In this document: positions 4,570-5,184 of the stretch, one piece after another
Layout: each line of letters opens with the position of its first letter
Position numbering within the stretch: position 1 is the first letter of the stretch
Assembly (NCBI GenBank): GCA_955651875.1
Contig: CATPAP010000050.1
Location: 1-5,184 of the forward strand
Length of the DNA: 5,184 nt
Reading direction: 5' to 3'
Source of the DNA: Candidatus Dormiibacterota bacterium
Lineage (GTDB): Bacteria > Chloroflexota > Dormibacteria > Aeolococcales > Aeolococcaceae
Made by a program: the position numbers and the translations under genes
Notes under the pieces: model-generated
Database searches by the model: none
Seen by the model: only the letters and a program-made list of their open reading frames with translations
Told to the model about the DNA's origin: nothing

Positions 4570-5184
4570 AGAGCCGCGCACCACGACCTCGCCGGCGTCG
4601 ACAACCCTCTCCACCCGCGTGCCCACCAGATGGATCCGCACCCCGGGAACCCCCGGCGAGCCGGGCTCCCAGCCGTCCGCGTACAGCTGCCGAGCCTCGC
4701 CCCAGGTGCGCGCGTTGCGCACCTGACGGCCATCGGTGAACGACATGGGGCCGGGCCTGGTCGCGTAGCCGAAGCGCACCTCGCCGCCGCTTGCCAGGAA
4801 CGCGGCAACGTCGGCGAGCGGCCGTTCGTCCGGGATCAAACCCGTGCTGGCGAGGGCCTCGAGGACGCTCGGCATCTCCCCGCTCTTGGCCTGCTCGCGC
4901 ACCGCCGCGCGGGCGGCGATGTGGGCAGCGCGATCGCGGCGGCGCCGCTCTGTGCCGATCTGTCCGCTGCGCGCGCGCAGCTCGCGCAGCTGCGCCTGGT
5001 GCGGAGCCATCGCTGTGACCGTCGCGCGCTCGACACCGGCAAGCTCGTCCAGCATCCGCTCGAGGGCGTCGACGTCGAGGCCCTCCAGCGCCTCCTGGGC
5101 AAAGACGGGCGGCAGATCGGGGAGGGGGGGCAGGTCCTTCACCGCATTGATGATGGCGCCCGACCCGGGGCGTGTGCCCGGCGC
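4564..5184 (-). CDS. Hypothetical protein of unknown family, coiled-coil-like plus C-terminal domain (5' end outside window)
   Basis: The frame stays open from the right edge to TGA 4566-4564, giving at least 207 residues. The first start-like codon is GTG at 5142-5140, but it lacks a Shine-Dalgarno sequence and the frame upstream is open, so the gene probably begins outside the window. The visible protein starts with a small GSGAIINAV segment and a proline-rich stretch (DLPPLPDLPP). A long, charged, probably helical or coiled-coil region follows (LDVDALERMLDELAGVERA, then ERRRRDRAAHIAARAAVREQ). The C-terminal part of about 110 residues has LIPDERPLADVAAFLASGG, RFGYATRPGPMSF, ARTWGEARQLYADGW and a final strand-rich VRIHLVGTRVERVV. 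I see no signal peptide, membrane segment or catalytic motif in the visible part, and I do not recognise the family. Codon use, with GC-rich third positions, looks like its neighbours. Confidence 0.65.
   Translation of the reverse strand, partial: APGTRPGSGAIINAVKDLPPLPDLPPVFAQEALEGLDVDALERMLDELAGVERATVTAMAPHQAQLRELRARSGQIGTERRRRDRAAHIAARAAVREQAKSGEMPSVLEALASTGLIPDERPLADVAAFLASGGEVRFGYATRPGPMSFTDGRQVRNARTWGEARQLYADGWEPGSPGVPGVRIHLVGTRVERVVDAGEVVVRGSV

Noticed and set aside
5107..5130. G-rich run on the + strand that could form a G-quadruplex
   Set aside because: It is explained by proline codons of the - strand gene (DLPPLPDLPP), and one loop would be nine bases long; nothing else suggests a regulatory role.
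1..5184. CRISPR arrays, tRNA or rRNA genes, insertion sequences, phage genes
   Set aside because: No regularly spaced repeats, cloverleaf-like segments, transposase or integrase motifs or flanking inverted repeats were seen in the window.

Overview
The window is high-GC bacterial DNA (roughly two thirds G+C by eye) and densely coding. Five complete or partial genes on the + strand and one on the - strand can be supported with good confidence. An AAA/R3H ATPase of the Ycf45/SpoIIIAA type lies next to tmk and a DarA/PstA-type cyclic-di-AMP receptor, and glutamine-dependent PLP synthase genes (pdxS-pdxT) lie upstream. This suggests a high-GC member of the Terrabacteria. Chloroflexota, Dormibacterota-like lineages or a deep actinobacterial group fit best, but the sequence alone does not settle the phylum.

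Layout: positions 1-77 hold the C-terminal end of pdxS. Positions 78-179 are a short spacer with a hairpin at the pdxS stop, two -10-like hexamers and a possible 20-codon leader ORF. Then come pdxT (180-785), a tandem-GNAT acetyltransferase-like protein (782-1864), a 549-aa AAA ATPase with a C-terminal R3H domain (1861-3510), tmk (3518-4183) and darA (4180-4509). Three junctions are 4-base stop/start overlaps (ATGA, ATGA, GTGA) and the fourth is a 7-base gap with its own Shine-Dalgarno sequence, so this is almost certainly one translationally coupled operon. A convergent gene of unknown function (5184 to 4564, - strand) runs in from beyond the right edge. A hairpin at its stop codon sits between the two transcription units.

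How the genes relate: PdxT feeds ammonia to PdxS for pyridoxal-5'-phosphate synthesis. Tmk makes dTDP for DNA synthesis. DarA is a small trimeric c-di-AMP receptor, and the tmk-darA pair is also found in Bacillus (tmk-yaaQ). The ATPase/R3H protein is a conserved but functionally open nucleic-acid-binding ATPase, and the double GNAT protein has no assignable substrate.

Points most worth a second look: the apparent CTG start of pdxT, which overlaps the stop of a possible leaderless small ORF in the same NTGA pattern as the other operon junctions; a very strong Shine-Dalgarno sequence placed too far from the ATPase ATG; an altered REPGGT-type loop in Tmk; and the unassigned convergent protein. 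I did not find a clearly new multi-gene system.
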